Origin: Litoreibacter ponti
GTDB taxonomy: Bacteria; Pseudomonadota; Alphaproteobacteria; Rhodobacterales; Rhodobacteraceae
NCBI RefSeq assembly: GCF_003054285.1
Contig: NZ_QBKS01000002.1
Span: 248,001 to 312,000, forward strand
Length of the DNA stretch: 64,000 bases
Direction of reading: 5' to 3'
Positions 14,784 to 23,217 of this stretch are shown here, one piece after another. The translations under genes were made by a program, and so were the position numbers. The notes under the pieces are model-generated. The model saw only the letters and a list, made by a program, of their open reading frames with translations. It ran no database searches and was not told the origin of the DNA. How positions within the stretch are numbered: the stretch's first letter is position 1; each line of letters opens with the position of its first letter.

Positions 14784-16463
14784 TTAGTCGTCGTCGGATT
14801 TCAGCGCTGCACCCAGGATATCGCCGAGCGATGCACCGGAGTCGGAGGAGCCATACTGCTCGACCGCCTCTTTCTCTTCGGCGATCTCGCGGGCCTTGAT
14901 CGACAGGCCCAGACGGCGGGTCTTGGCGTCAACATTGGTCACGCGCACGTCGACCTTGTCGCCCACCTGGAAGCGCTCGGGGCGCTGCTCTGCCCGGTCA
15001 CGCGACAGGTCGGAGCGGCGGATGAAGGACTTGGCGCCCTCGTATTCCACCTCGATGCCGCCATCCTCGATCGAGGTGACCTCGACGGTGATGATAGAGC
15101 CGCGCTTCACGCCCTCGGTTGCCGTGTCGAAGGAGCCGTCCAGCGCCTTGATCGACAGGGAGATGCGCTCCTTCTCGACATCCACCTCGGTGACCACGGC
15201 CTTGACCATGTCGCCTTTGCGGAAGTCCTGCAGGGCGTCTTCGCCCCGGCCTTCCCAGGTGATGTCGGACAGGTGCACCATGCCGTCGATGTCGTTGTCG
15301 AGACCCACGAACAGACCGAACTCGGTGATGTTCTTGACCTCGCCTTCGATCTCGGTGCCGACGGGGTTGTTCTCGGCGAAGACTTCCCACGGGTTGCGCA
15401 TGGTCTGCTTGAGACCAAGGGAGACGCGGCGCTTGGCGCTGTCGATCTCCAGGACCATGACTTCCACTTCCTGCGAGGTGGACACGATCTTGCCGGGGTG
15501 CACGTTCTTCTTGGTCCAGGACATCTCGGAGACGTGGACCAGACCTTCGACACCGGGCTCCAGCTCCACGAATGCACCGTAATCGGTGATGTTGGTGACG
15601 CGGCCCTGATGCGTGCTGTCGAGCGCGTATTTGGCGGCTACGGCCTCCCACGGATCGTCCTGCAGCTGCTTCATGCCAAGGCTGATGCGGTGGGTCTCCT
15701 TGTTGATCTTGATGACCTGCACCTTGACCGTCTCGCCGATCGACAGGATCTCGCGCGGGTCGTTGACCCGGCGCCATGCCATGTCAGTGACGTGCAGCAG
15801 GCCGTCCACACCGCCCAGGTCGACGAAAGCGCCGTACTCGGTGATATTCTTGACCACGCCGTCGACCGCCTGGCCTTCAGTGAGGTTGCCGATGACCTCG
15901 GCCCGCTGCTCGGCGCGGGACTCTTCGAGGATCGCGCGACGCGACACCACGATGTTGCCGCGGCGGCGGTCCATCTTGAGGATCTGGAAGGGCTGCTTCA
16001 TGCCCATCAGGGGGCCCGCGTCGCGCACGGGGCGCACGTCAACCTGGGAGCCGGGCAGGAAGGCCACGGCGCCGCCAAGATCGACGGTAAAGCCGCCTTT
16101 GACGCGGCCGAAGATGGCGCCATCGACGCGCTCTTCGTCGGCATAGGCCTTCTCGAGACGGTCCCAGGCTTCCTCGCGGCGGGCCTTGTCACGGCTGATC
16201 GAGGCCTCGCCCCGGGCGTTCTCGACACGGTCAAGGAACACCTCGACCTCGTCGCCCACGGACAGATCGGCGCTCTCGCCGGGTTCTGCGAATTCTTTGA
16301 GATCGACGCGGCCTTCCATTTTGTAGCCGATGTCGATGATGGCCTGACCGGCCTCGACCGCGATGACGCGGCCTTTGACAACCGAACCTTCGTCCGGGGT
16401 GTCCATTTCGAAGCTTTCGTTCAGGAGGGCTTCGAATTCCTCCATGGATGCGTTTTGAGCCAA
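14784..16463 (-). CDS. rpsA: Small ribosomal subunit protein S1
   Basis: This 559-residue protein has six successive S1 RNA-binding domains. Examples are EGSVVKGRVIAVEAGQAIIDIG near the N-terminus, then repeated ITEYGAFVDLGGVDGLLHVTDM- and ITDYGAFVELEPGVEGLVHVSEM-type units. It binds mRNA on the 30S subunit and helps translation initiation. The start is read as TTG at 16463 (M-AQNASMEEFEALLNESFEMDTPDEG), which matches the usual N-terminus of related S1 proteins. The first ATG, at 16445, would remove six residues. A terminator follows. Confidence 0.97.
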   Translation of the reverse strand: MAQNASMEEFEALLNESFEMDTPDEGSVVKGRVIAVEAGQAIIDIGYKMEGRVDLKEFAEPGESADLSVGDEVEVFLDRVENARGEASISRDKARREEAWDRLEKAYADEERVDGAIFGRVKGGFTVDLGGAVAFLPGSQVDVRPVRDAGPLMGMKQPFQILKMDRRRGNIVVSRRAILEESRAEQRAEVIGNLTEGQAVDGVVKNITEYGAFVDLGGVDGLLHVTDMAWRRVNDPREILSIGETVKVQVIKINKETHRISLGMKQLQDDPWEAVAAKYALDSTHQGRVTNITDYGAFVELEPGVEGLVHVSEMSWTKKNVHPGKIVSTSQEVEVMVLEIDSAKRRVSLGLKQTMRNPWEVFAENNPVGTEIEGEVKNITEFGLFVGLDNDIDGMVHLSDITWEGRGEDALQDFRKGDMVKAVVTEVDVEKERISLSIKALDGSFDTATEGVKRGSIITVEVTSIEDGGIEVEYEGAKSFIRRSDLSRDRAEQRPERFQVGDKVDVRVTNVDAKTRRLGLSIKAREIAEEKEAVEQYGSSDSGASLGDILGAALKSDDD

Positions 16464-16701
16464 GTTTTTAGTGTCCTAACTTAGGGTTTATGCGGGCCGA
16501 GCGGTTGTCTCCGCCGGTCTTTGGGTTTCGGTTGGTCCGGGTGGCGTTTTCAAAACAAAGAGGGCCGGTGTGACCGACCCTGCTCGCCTTGCTGCTTATA
16601 CCGCTGCCTAGACAGGCGCGCGTATAGCGTGGGCTGGCGGAAAGGGCAAGCCTTGCACGCCCTTCATCCAAGATCAGACAGCGCGCATACGCAACCACCA
16701 G

Positions 16702-17412
16702 TCAGCTTTCGCCACAGGAGATATAGTCGCCGGTTTCCTGCAGCACCTGTCCCTTGCACCAGATCTGGGTCGCGCGCACGTAGATGCCCTTCTGGCGCGA
16801 GGCGCGCTCGAGCCCCGGCAAGGCCAGATTGGCCGCATCCGCACTGTCGAAATAGACCACCGTGCGGTACCAGCCGTCGCGGCGCAGAATATCGGTAGAG
16901 GTGCCGGGCAGCCGGTCTTCGATGAATTGCTGCTCGTCCTGCGCGGCCTCCAGCGTGCGGTCCGCGCCCAGGACCACCAGCCAGTCCGGAATCACGACGG
17001 GGGCGTTGCCGGGCACGGCCGCGACGGACACCTCGCCATCCTCGGTCGTGGTCACGCTAAGCTGATCCTCGGATCTGAGGTAGCCGGTGACATTCTCGAT
17101 CTCCAGCAGCGCGGCCAGCTGCTCCATCTCCTCGGCGTCGCAGTTGGCATCGCTCAGACACCCGCCGCTGATCTTCACCTCATCAAGGACCGAGCTCTGA
17201 TCCGTCAGCTCCTTGACCTCCTGCGGGGAGATGTTGAAGCCAAGGGCCGCGATCTTGATGTTGATATTGTGGTCCTGAAAGGCCTTGAAGAACGCCCCTG
17301 CCCGCTCTGCGGTCAGGTCGGGCCGCACGAAGAGCGAGACGATCAGCACCAGGATCGCCGCATAGACCAGGGTTTGCAGACCAAGCTTGATGGCTTCGAA
17401 CGTCTCTTTCAT
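16702..17412 (-). CDS. Single-pass membrane-anchored protein of unknown function
   Basis: This 236-residue protein has one N-terminal membrane helix (about residues 10-28, LGLQTLVYAAILVLIVSLFV) followed by an extracytoplasmic region. That region has cysteine pairs (GGCLSDANCD and the C-terminal IWCKGQ...YISCGES) that suggest disulfides. A segment near residues 140-215 (VVIPDWLVVLGADRTLEAAQDEQQF... TVVYFDSADAANLALPGL) resembles periplasmic sensor or SPOR-like folds only loosely. It lies between the RTX gene and rpsA, with about 120 bases after the RTX stop. No function is assigned. Confidence 0.7.
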   Translation of the reverse strand: MKETFEAIKLGLQTLVYAAILVLIVSLFVRPDLTAERAGAFFKAFQDHNINIKIAALGFNISPQEVKELTDQSSVLDEVKISGGCLSDANCDAEEMEQLAALLEIENVTGYLRSEDQLSVTTTEDGEVSVAAVPGNAPVVIPDWLVVLGADRTLEAAQDEQQFIEDRLPGTSTDILRRDGWYRTVVYFDSADAANLALPGLERASRQKGIYVRATQIWCKGQVLQETGDYISCGES

Positions 17413-17532
17413 GGGGGCCTCTTTCGCGCTGTCTTTGCAGGCAGCTTAGCGCAAATGCCCCGGAAGCCGGGCGTGAAATGGCATTGGGGCCGCGGGCGGG
17501 AACGAACCCCGCCCGCGGCCAGCGCCCAGAAA

Positions 17533-19437
17533 TCAGAGCAGCAGGTCGTTGGCTGCCAGTTCGTTGACCCATTTCAGCTCGACGCCCATATCCGCCGTGC
17601 CGTCGCCGGTCTCGTCGATCCACAAGATGTCGCCATCAAACATCACCTCGCCCGCGCCGCCGCCCGACAGGGCGTCGACCAGGGTGAGACCGCCGAAGCT
17701 CGTCAGATCGATGCGGTCCTCGCGACTCTCGAAGCCGTAGACCACGTCCATCTCGCCCGCGACCGTGCCGCTGTCGCCGGAGCGGAAGACGAAGGTGTCG
17801 CGCGCGTCGTCCTTGTCCCATCCCTTGATCTCGTCGACCCCGGCCCCGCCGATCAGGATGTCGCGCCCGTTGCCGCCGGTGACCTCGTCATTGCCCGCGC
17901 CGCCATCGACCGTATCATTGCCGTCGCCGCCATGAACCGCGTCATTGCCAAGGCCACCTTGGACCGTGTCGGCATGATCCCCGGCCCAGACCGTGTCGTC
18001 GCCGTCGCCCGCGTCGATCGTGTCACGGCCGGCATCACCGCCGATCGTGTCGTTGCCCGCGCCGCCCTGCACGGTGTCTGAACCCTTGCCGGCCCAGATG
18101 GTATCGTCGCCCGCGCCGCCGTCGAGCGTGTCACCGCCATCGCCGCCACCCAGCGTGTCATTTCCTGCGTCGCCGCTGATCTGGTCCGCGCCCTTGCCGC
18201 CCCACAGCTTGTCGGAACCATCTCCGCCCGACATCACGTCGCGCCCGGTGTCGCCGCCCATCTCGTCGTCGCCCGCGCCGCCATCCATGGTGTCATGGCC
18301 CGCGCCGCCCCAGAGCTTGTCCGCACCGTCGCCGCCCGACATCAGATCGTCGCCCCTGTGGCCGCCGAGCGTGTCGTCATCGGCCCCGCCATCGAGCGTG
18401 TCCGCGCCGTTGCCGCCCCAAAGCGCGTCGGCCCCCTCGCCGCCGGTCAGGCTGTCGGCGCCATTGCCGCCACCGAGCTCGTCATTGCCCGCGCCGCCCT
18501 CGATCGCGTCATCGCCGTTGCCGCCCCAGAGCTTGTCGGCGCCTTCACCGCCGCGCAAGGTGTCGGCCCCATTGCCGCCGCCAAGCTCATCATCACCCGT
18601 GCCGCCCTCGATCTCGTCATCGCCCTGGTTGCCCCAAAGCTTGTCATTGCCGTCGCCGCCCGACAGGGCGTCATTGCCCCGGCCACCGCCCAGCGTGTCG
18701 TTGCCATCACCGCCGTCGAGCGTGTCGTCGCCAATCTCGCCCCACAGCTTGTCATTGCCGGCCTCGCCCATCAGCGTGTCGTTGCCGCGGCCCCCGCCGG
18801 AGGTGTCGTCGCCTTCGCCGCCATAGACCGTATCATCACCGTCCCCGGCCCAGATCTTGTCATTGCCCGCGCCCGCCTCGAAAACCTCATTGGCAGCGGC
18901 GGACAGGCTGTCGGAGTATTTGCCGGAATGCAGCGTCTCTCCCGCGTCGGTGCCGAAGACCACATTCTCGCCGTTCACGTAGTAGTTCAGCCAGCCCGCG
19001 ATGTCGTCGACCCGCTCGTTCTGGTTGCCGTCCTCGTTGACGAAGCGGCCGTCGCGGTATTCGAACCCGATGTGGTAGATCGCGTCGGCCACGGTGTTGA
19101 TGAAGGCGCGGCCCTGGAATTTCAGCGTACCGCCATCGCCCTGGACAAGGTGGAAGCCGGTCTCCTCATTGCCATCGTCGTCGCCGTGGCCTTCGACGAA
19201 TTTCGCGTAGAGATCGGGGTCGGCGCGGATGTAGTCGGAGATCGCGCGCACATCATCGGGGCTGAGCCGCCCGTCGGTGTTGACCCCGGTGGCGGCCATC
19301 GCCTCGGCGATGACCTCGTTCATCAGGCGGGCCGCGGCCACACCACCGGCGATATCCTCATCGCTGGTGCGTCGCTGCAGACCGGGGTCCGAAGCCGTGT
19401 CGAGGGCGATCTGGTCGAGGGTTGGAATTGTCTGCAT
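17533..19437 (-). CDS. RTX calcium-binding protein with 39 nonapeptide repeats
   Basis: This 634-residue acidic protein has three parts. Residues 1-188 are a non-repetitive N-terminal region (GRLSPDDVRAISDYIRADPDLY, FQGRAFINTVADAIYHIGFEYRDGRF). Residues 189-539 are 39 tandem RTX nonapeptides of the type GGxGxDxLx. The C-terminus (DTFVFRSGD... DRIDLTSFGG) is typical of type I secreted RTX proteins. Repeats bind calcium and fold as a parallel beta-roll after export. No enzymatic domain was recognised and no type I secretion genes are nearby. GGAGGAG precedes the start. The array has a marked 36-residue super-period (see findings). Confidence 0.9.
   Translation of the reverse strand: MQTIPTLDQIALDTASDPGLQRRTSDEDIAGGVAAARLMNEVIAEAMAATGVNTDGRLSPDDVRAISDYIRADPDLYAKFVEGHGDDDGNEETGFHLVQGDGGTLKFQGRAFINTVADAIYHIGFEYRDGRFVNEDGNQNERVDDIAGWLNYYVNGENVVFGTDAGETLHSGKYSDSLSAAANEVFEAGAGNDKIWAGDGDDTVYGGEGDDTSGGGRGNDTLMGEAGNDKLWGEIGDDTLDGGDGNDTLGGGRGNDALSGGDGNDKLWGNQGDDEIEGGTGDDELGGGNGADTLRGGEGADKLWGGNGDDAIEGGAGNDELGGGNGADSLTGGEGADALWGGNGADTLDGGADDDTLGGHRGDDLMSGGDGADKLWGGAGHDTMDGGAGDDEMGGDTGRDVMSGGDGSDKLWGGKGADQISGDAGNDTLGGGDGGDTLDGGAGDDTIWAGKGSDTVQGGAGNDTIGGDAGRDTIDAGDGDDTVWAGDHADTVQGGLGNDAVHGGDGNDTVDGGAGNDEVTGGNGRDILIGGAGVDEIKGWDKDDARDTFVFRSGDSGTVAGEMDVVYGFESREDRIDLTSFGGLTLVDALSGGGAGEVMFDGDILWIDETGDGTADMGVELKWVNELAANDLLL
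17821..18873 (-). repeat. RTX repeat array, 39 x 27 bases with a 108-base higher-order period
   Basis: The coding DNA of the RTX array consists of 39 units of 27 bases. Units are not identical, but every fourth encodes a xxGxDxxWG/A nonapeptide, so Trp recurs at residues 196, 232, 268, 304, 340, 376, 412, 448 and 484, exactly 36 apart. This shows duplication in blocks of four nonapeptides. Confidence 0.85.
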
Positions 19438-19678
19438 GGGATTGGCTCCTCCGCCATTCTTGGGTCCTAGAGTGAGTCCGATCTGCCTGCGCCCCCTCTA
19501 GCAAAGCGCGCGGCGGCGCGGCTAGGACCCCCGCGCGGCTCGGCAGGAACCCGAGCATGGCGCGCCCGGGTGGCGGCAAAATCCCGCCCGCCGCTCACCA
19601 AGTCGTTGGGTGCACGTGAGGATCGGCTGGTCCATGCTCAGCGCAGTGCGAAACACCGCCGCCTTTCCGGAGCCGCCC

Positions 19679-21046
19679 ATGACCCTGTCCCGCCGCCAAT
19701 TTGGAACCTCGCTTGCCGCCGCCGCGGCGCTCGCCCCCGCCGCGTTGCGCGCGCAGGGCAAAACCCTTGCCGCGTTGCAAAGGGACCTGCTCTCGGGCGA
19801 CGGGGACATCTTCTACCCCGCGGTGCACGCGCTGGAAGATCGCGGCAATCCGGACATGGCCGCTTCGCTGATCGTGGCGCTGCGCTTCTCCAACGGTGCG
19901 AAGGGCGAGATCGTGAAGGCGCTGCGCACCGTCACCGGAGCCAATCCCGGGCGCGACTGGTTCGACTGGATGCTCTGGCAGGAGGCCAACCCGCAGATCA
20001 AGCCGCATCCGAGCTTCATTGCCTTCAAGCGCGACACGTTGATCCGCATCGATCCCAACTTCGCCGACTTCCTGAAGCCGCGATACCTGAAGCCAGAGCG
20101 CATGGGCATCCGGCTGGAAGAGATCACCTGGGGCGGGGTGCGCAAGGACGGCATCCCCAGCCTCGACAACCCGCGCCTGATCCCCGCGGCGGACGCGATC
20201 TACATGCGCGACGATGACCTGATCTTCGGGGTCGCGATCAATGGCGATGTGCGCGCCTACCCGCTGCGCATCATGGGCTGGCACGAGATGTTCAATGAGA
20301 CCATCGGCGGCGTTCCCGTGGCGCTGGCCTATTGCACGCTGTGCGGCTCCGGCATCCTGTTCGAGACGAAGGTGCGCGGGCGGGCGCGGCCGCTGGTCTT
20401 CGGCTCCAGCGGGTTTCTCTACCGCTCCAACAAGCTGATGTTCGACCGGCAGACCAATTCGCTGTGGAACCAGTTCACCGGCAGGCCCGTGGTCGGGCGG
20501 CTGGCCTCGTCGGGCCTTGAGCTGAAGCAGCGCCCGGTGGTGATCACGTCCTGGGCGGAATGGCGGCGCGACAACCCGAGGACCAAGATCCTGTCGCTCG
20601 ATACCGGGCACAGGCGGGACTACGGCTCGGGCGTGGTCTACGCGGAATATTTCGGCTCCAACGAGCTGATGTTTCCCACCAATGTGGACCAGCGCAGGCA
20701 CCGCCAGAAGGACTACGTCTTCGGCATCCGCAAGTTTGGCGGCGCGAAGGCGTGGCCGCTGACGGCCTTCCGGCGCAAGAAGGTGATCAATGACGGGATG
20801 CTCGACACCCCGCTGGTGCTGGTGGGCGACACGACCACCCGCACCGTGCGCGCCTATGAGCGCGGCACTCTCACCTTCCGCCAGAAGGGTGGCGGGTTGG
20901 TGTCCAATGACGGGCGCAGCTGGCAGGTCAGCGAGGACGGTCTGGTGTCCGGCACCACCGTGCTGCCGCGCGTGGCGGGGCATGTGGCGTATTGGTTTGC
21001 GTGGGACGGGTATCTTGGGGCGCGCAGCGAGCTGTACAAGGGCTAG
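19679..21046 (+). CDS. DUF3179 domain exported protein
   Basis: This 455-residue protein has a twin-arginine-like signal (SRRQFGTSLAAAAALAPAALRA) and a DUF3179 domain over about residues 150-430. The domain shows FGVAINGDVRAYPLRIMGWHEMFNE, VALAYCTLCGSG with the conserved CxxC, and FGSSGFLYRSNKLMFDRQTNSLW. The function of DUF3179 is not established. The CTLC motif could bind metal or be redox active in the periplasm. It is convergent with cmk and is flanked by the RTX gene, so it is part of the accessory insertion between rpsA and cmk. Confidence 0.88.
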   Translation: MTLSRRQFGTSLAAAAALAPAALRAQGKTLAALQRDLLSGDGDIFYPAVHALEDRGNPDMAASLIVALRFSNGAKGEIVKALRTVTGANPGRDWFDWMLWQEANPQIKPHPSFIAFKRDTLIRIDPNFADFLKPRYLKPERMGIRLEEITWGGVRKDGIPSLDNPRLIPAADAIYMRDDDLIFGVAINGDVRAYPLRIMGWHEMFNETIGGVPVALAYCTLCGSGILFETKVRGRARPLVFGSSGFLYRSNKLMFDRQTNSLWNQFTGRPVVGRLASSGLELKQRPVVITSWAEWRRDNPRTKILSLDTGHRRDYGSGVVYAEYFGSNELMFPTNVDQRRHRQKDYVFGIRKFGGAKAWPLTAFRRKKVINDGMLDTPLVLVGDTTTRTVRAYERGTLTFRQKGGGLVSNDGRSWQVSEDGLVSGTTVLPRVAGHVAYWFAWDGYLGARSELYKG

Positions 21047-21069
21047 GCGCTTTCGGCTGGTTTTGGGAT

Positions 21070-21095
21070 TTTGAGTATTTTTTGCCAAAACGAAG
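21070..21095 (+). repeat. Copy 1 of the 3'-end associated intergenic motif
   Basis: TTTGAGTATTT followed by GCCAAAACGAAGC. It lies 24 bases after the DUF3179 stop, in the gap between convergent genes. Near-identical copies occur at 24645 and 24698. Confidence 0.75.
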
Positions 21096-21140
21096 CCAAG
21101 GCGATTTGCTGGCGGCGGGCGCGTTAACCTTAATGTCGGG

Positions 21141-21746
21141 TTAAAGCTTGGCCTTGATGTGAGCGACCGCCTCGGCCACGGCATCCTCGATGCTCAAGTC
21201 TGACGTGTCGATCAGGACGGCATCGTCTGCGGCCGTCATCGGGGCAGCATCACGCTGGCTGTCGCGCGCGTCGCGTTCCTGCAGATCGCGCAAGACGCCC
21301 TCGCGGCTGACGTCCTGGCCCTTGCCGCTGAGTTCCAGATAGCGCCGCTCGGCCCGCACGGCGTCCGAGGCGGTGACGAACAGCTTAACCTCCGCATCGG
21401 GGCAGATCACCGTTCCGATATCGCGCCCGTCGAGCACCGCGCCGCCCTCGCGCCGTGCGAAGTCGCGCTGAAACTGAACGAGCGCCGCGCGCACCTCCGC
21501 GATGGCGGCGACGCGGGAGGCGGCTTGGGCCACCTGCGACGTGCGCAGATCCTCGCGGGCGGTGTCCTCTGGCGCGAGCGCGCGGGCGGCGGCGACCGGA
21601 TCGGCCCCCTCCAAAACCTTCGCGCCCGTGGCGCGGTAAAGCAGCCCGGTGTCGAGATGGGCGAAGCCGAACGCCTCTGCCACGCGCTTGGACAGCGTGC
21701 CCTTGCCCGCCGCCGCCGGGCCGTCGATTGCCACCGTGAATTTCAT
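21141..21746 (-). CDS. cmk: Cytidylate kinase
   Basis: This 201-residue kinase phosphorylates CMP and dCMP. The P-loop is AIDGPAAAGKGT at residues 6-17, followed by HLDTGLLYRATG and the DGRDIGTVICPDAEVKLFVTA segment typical of bacterial Cmk. It is somewhat shorter than the usual 220-230 residues but has all core motifs. Its ATG overlaps the stop of the GFA-family gene by four bases, so translation is coupled to the aroA-cmk run. rpsA, its usual neighbour, is displaced by about 4.7 kb of accessory genes. Confidence 0.95.
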   Translation of the reverse strand: MKFTVAIDGPAAAGKGTLSKRVAEAFGFAHLDTGLLYRATGAKVLEGADPVAAARALAPEDTAREDLRTSQVAQAASRVAAIAEVRAALVQFQRDFARREGGAVLDGRDIGTVICPDAEVKLFVTASDAVRAERRYLELSGKGQDVSREGVLRDLQERDARDSQRDAAPMTAADDAVLIDTSDLSIEDAVAEAVAHIKAKL

Positions 21747-22144
21747 AGCACCTGCGTCGTCATGTTCGGATCATCCGCGGGGGCCTGCGGCGTGCCATCG
21801 GCGATCTCGTAATAATCGCCCTTGTCGGCGCAAAAGATATGCCCCGCCAGCGCCAGCCCCGATGCGTCATCGAGCGTGCCCGCGAAGATCGACAGGTTCA
21901 CGCCCGGGCCATCCCAAAACAGCTGGCTGCCGCAGGTCCCGCAAAAGCCCCGCCGCGCGGCGGGCGACGAGGCGTACCATGTGGGGGTTCCGGTGATCGT
22001 GACGTCCTCCCGACGGGCGGAGGTCGCGGCGACGTGGTGCCCGCTGGTCTTGCGGCACTGCTGGCAGTGGCAGGCAATCACCGGGCGCAGGGGGCCTCGC
22101 ACCTCGTAGGTGATCGCGCCGCACACGCAACTTCCGTTAGGCAT
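21743..22144 (-). CDS. GFA/Mss4-fold zinc protein
   Basis: This 133-residue protein of the GFA (glutathione-dependent formaldehyde-activating) family has the zinc ligands of the Mss4-like fold: SCVCGAITYEV, then CHCQQCRKTSG and later GFCGTCGSQLFWDG. Members are widespread and mostly of unknown substrate, so an actual formaldehyde role should not be assumed. It overlaps the membrane protein gene upstream by eight bases and cmk downstream by four. Confidence 0.9.
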   Translation of the reverse strand: MPNGSCVCGAITYEVRGPLRPVIACHCQQCRKTSGHHVAATSARREDVTITGTPTWYASSPAARRGFCGTCGSQLFWDGPGVNLSIFAGTLDDASGLALAGHIFCADKGDYYEIADGTPQAPADDPNMTTQVL

Positions 22145-22655
22145 GGGCTCTTCGTCCTTTCAACCCGCCAAGACATAGCGCCGGCCCGGCCACGGCAAGG
22201 CTCGCGAATTTCGCCTGCGTGGCCCAGCGAAACCCGTCGATGAACTCGGCATATCCGGTCTCGACGCGGGGCACCATCAGCGCTGTGACCGCTTGGTTTT
22301 CGATCAGATCGAACGCGGCGTAGGCCAGCGCCGCGCCCGCCGCGACAAGGCCCACCACGCCGCGCACTCTGCTGGCCGCGCCGAGGATCAAAAGCGCAAG
22401 CGCGATCAGAAACACCGTGTCGAGTGGCTTGAGCCAATTGGTGTAGTAGAGCCGGCCTGCGGGCGTCAGGGCGTCGAGATACGCGACCCCCTCGGCCCCG
22501 CCCATGCCCAACGGGCGCATGTCGAAGCCAAGCATCCCGCCCGCGTGTGAGGGCAGAGTCACGTAAGAGCCATAGGCCAACACCGCGTAGAGCGCCGCGG
22601 TCAACGCCGCCCACGTCCACAGCAGCGGCTTAGGCGCCGTAGGCAATCGGCTCAC
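22137..22655 (-). CDS. Four-helix membrane protein of unknown function
   Basis: This 172-residue hydrophobic protein has about four membrane helices, near residues 11-30, 78-93, 98-118 and 148-165. A loop of about 45 residues between the first two helices contains GMLGFDMRPLGMGGAEGVAYLDALTPAGR. No motif allows a functional call. The gene overlaps its upstream neighbour by 26 bases and the GFA gene by eight, so it is tightly built into the aroA-cmk operon. Confidence 0.75.
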   Translation of the reverse strand: MSRLPTAPKPLLWTWAALTAALYAVLAYGSYVTLPSHAGGMLGFDMRPLGMGGAEGVAYLDALTPAGRLYYTNWLKPLDTVFLIALALLILGAASRVRGVVGLVAAGAALAYAAFDLIENQAVTALMVPRVETGYAEFIDGFRWATQAKFASLAVAGPALCLGGLKGRRAHA

Positions 22656-23211
22656 TCATCGCGACGGTCTCGCCGCCTGCGACCCGTGCGGCGAGCGCGC
22701 TTGGCTTGGCCTCGAAATCATAGGCGTCGTCTGCATGCAGCGCCGCGTCCATCAGCCCTTCGACCGCATTCAGCGTGGCCCCGCCCCGCTCGGCGTCGCT
22801 CAGGATCACCCGCATCGCGTGGATCGCGTTGTCGGCCTTCACACCCACCAACGCCACCTCGCCGCCGCCAGACGCCACCGCCATGTCCACCAGCGCCATC
22901 TTGCAGCCGGTCTCGGGCAGCGCATTGGGCAGCTCGCCCGGGTAGGGGTCGCCCGCGATCAGGCGGCCGGGCTGGATGTCCATCGCCTTGACCGGGCCAA
23001 GGTTGATGGGCGCATCGAAGTCGCCCTCCTCGAAGGCGTCAAGCAGCGCCGCGCGGCGCAGCAGCAGTAGGGTCTGGTCGTCCTGCTCCAGCGCCAGCAT
23101 CAGCCCCATCAGGAACTGGTTGTTGCTCTCCGCATGGCCCACAAAGATGCGGGAGTTGGCGTCGAGATCCCCCTCGCCCTTCAGCACGACGCTGGCAAAA
23201 TACTTCTGCAT
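22630..23211 (-). CDS. Soluble protein of unknown function downstream of aroA
   Basis: This 193-residue protein, MQKYFASVVLKGEGDLDANSRIFVG, has no signal peptide and no membrane segment and is acidic. The stretch MQPGRL-like MDIQPGRLIAGDPYPGE and the CKMALVDMAVASGGGEVALVGVK core look like a globular enzyme or binding fold, but no family was recognised. It begins 6 bases after the aroA stop and overlaps the next gene by 26 bases. Co-expression with aroA and cmk is very likely. Confidence 0.7.
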   Translation of the reverse strand: MQKYFASVVLKGEGDLDANSRIFVGHAESNNQFLMGLMLALEQDDQTLLLLRRAALLDAFEEGDFDAPINLGPVKAMDIQPGRLIAGDPYPGELPNALPETGCKMALVDMAVASGGGEVALVGVKADNAIHAMRVILSDAERGGATLNAVEGLMDAALHADDAYDFEAKPSALAARVAGGETVAMSEPIAYGA

Positions 23212-23217
23212 AATCCC

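Noticed and set aside
17636..19470. Several long open frames over the RTX gene
   Set aside because: They are frame shadows of a repetitive GC-rich gene. Only the 634-residue frame shows RTX nonapeptides.
21130..21144. TTAA-N7-TTAA, a CtrA-box pattern
   Set aside because: It lies between the 3' ends of convergent DUF3179 and cmk genes and overlaps the cmk stop, so it is not in a promoter. Such short patterns arise by chance.
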